Assembly (NCBI RefSeq): GCF_015689335.1
Contig: NZ_CP065053.1
Location: forward strand, 1,178,001 to 1,242,000
Source: Massilia antarctica
GTDB taxonomy: Bacteria > Pseudomonadota > Gammaproteobacteria > Burkholderiales > Burkholderiaceae_D
Reading direction: 5' to 3'
Length of the DNA: 64,000 nucleotides
Shown here: piece by piece, positions 63,640 through 64,000 of the stretch
How the letters are laid out: each line of letters starts with the position of its first letter
Position numbering within the stretch: the first letter of the stretch is position 1
Translations under genes and position numbers: made by a program
Notes under the pieces: model-generated
Databases searched by the model: none
What the model was told of the DNA's origin: nothing
Seen by the model: only the letters and a program-made list of their open reading frames with translations

Positions 63640-64000
63640 ATGAAAGCAGTAGTCAAGCTCGCCCCCGTCGCATTCGCCCTGCTCGCGTGCCTGCCCGCCA
63701 AGGCATGGGATACCGAAACGCACCGCCGCATCGTGCTCGACGCCGTCGAATTCATGAAAGCGCATCCCGACCAGACCCGCTACGCGACCCTGGTCGCTGG
63801 CGTGACGCGGGCCGGCTACACGATGGAGCAGTTTGCCGCCGCCATCGGGCAGGGCGCGCACGACGTCGACTATTTCGAGGATACCTACATCTGCGGCGCG
63901 ACCACGGGCAACTGCCAGGGTTCGCCGCTGTGGGGCCTGGGTTCCGGGCTGGCGCGCTACACCTCGTTCTGGCACTTCCAGAACCACACGGCCGGCGCCG
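63640..64000 (+). CDS. Zinc-dependent phospholipase C-like secreted protein, 5' part
   Basis: 120 codons from the ATG at 63640 (RBS GGAG) to the window end. The signal peptide ends at LPAKA, and the mature protein starts WDTETHRRIVLDAVEFMK. A tryptophan at the mature N-terminus with an early histidine is characteristic of zinc-dependent phospholipase C and P1-type nucleases, where these residues ligate zinc. GQGAHDVDYFEDTY and SFWHFQNHTAG supply further candidate ligands. It lies 88 bp after the previous gene. The call is tentative because the C-terminus is missing. Confidence 0.6.
   Translation, partial: MKAVVKLAPVAFALLACLPAKAWDTETHRRIVLDAVEFMKAHPDQTRYATLVAGVTRAGYTMEQFAAAIGQGAHDVDYFEDTYICGATTGNCQGSPLWGLGSGLARYTSFWHFQNHTAGA

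Overview
The window looks like a chromosomal segment of a high-GC betaproteobacterium of the Oxalobacteraceae (Massilia, Duganella or Janthinobacterium type). This is inferred from gene content and gene order: lptD divergent from amgK-murU, pepP-ubiH, nudJ-mnmA, three-gene pntAA-pntAB-pntB, and a TonB-rich outer-membrane repertoire. No rRNA, tRNA or CRISPR array was seen.

Layout. 1-6426: the lptD 5' part (minus strand, cut by the window edge) faces away from amgK-murU-pepP-ubiH, covering envelope biogenesis, peptidoglycan-sugar recycling and ubiquinone synthesis. 6436-8100: a chemoreceptor. 8272-9779: a small Tn402/Tn5053-like mobile element with terminal inverted repeats, a broken resolvase, a res-like site and a VapBC-type toxin-antitoxin pair. 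9816-15255: proton-translocating transhydrogenase, nudJ-mnmA and a DUF2812 protein. 15347-17013: a complete IS1380-family insertion sequence with a CTAG target duplication that contains the stop codon of the adjacent response-regulator gene. 17014-24761: degenerate receiver, Xni nuclease, glutathione transferase, a glutamate-synthase-like flavoprotein, a CocE-type hydrolase and a lipoprotein hydrolase. 24822-28972: iron block (feoA-feoB-Cys-rich protein facing bfd-tonB-bfr) with one Fur box between the divergent genes. 29174-37927: a sucrose-type utilisation locus (TonB receptor, amylosucrase, two fructokinase-like PfkB kinases flanking an SLC45-type transporter, LacI regulator, two operators). 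37945-50790: GST, purB, glycine-zipper proteins, a second TonB receptor, cytochrome b561 with two YceI proteins, stress membrane proteins, cardiolipin synthase and an S46 peptidase.

51232-57073: a compact, partly overlapping five-gene unit (MFS exporter, TcdA/TcdB-like glycosyltransferase, GNAT acyltransferase, PhyH-type Fe(II)/2OG oxygenase, GH3 NagZ-like hexosaminidase). It looks like an undescribed small-molecule tailoring and export system and is the best candidate for something new. 57223-64000: a second unfamiliar block (Tat-exported GMC oxidoreductase, secreted unknown, AraC regulator, CrtC/AttH-like lipocalin-fold protein, parvulin isomerase, unknown, phospholipase C-like protein cut by the window end).

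Non-coding structure is notable. Three long inverted-repeat elements share a CCCGCGCAGGCGGG-type core, and each lies between convergent genes; one sits inside a MITE-like element. Five good intrinsic terminators, one strong operator-overlapped promoter and one Fur box can be read directly.
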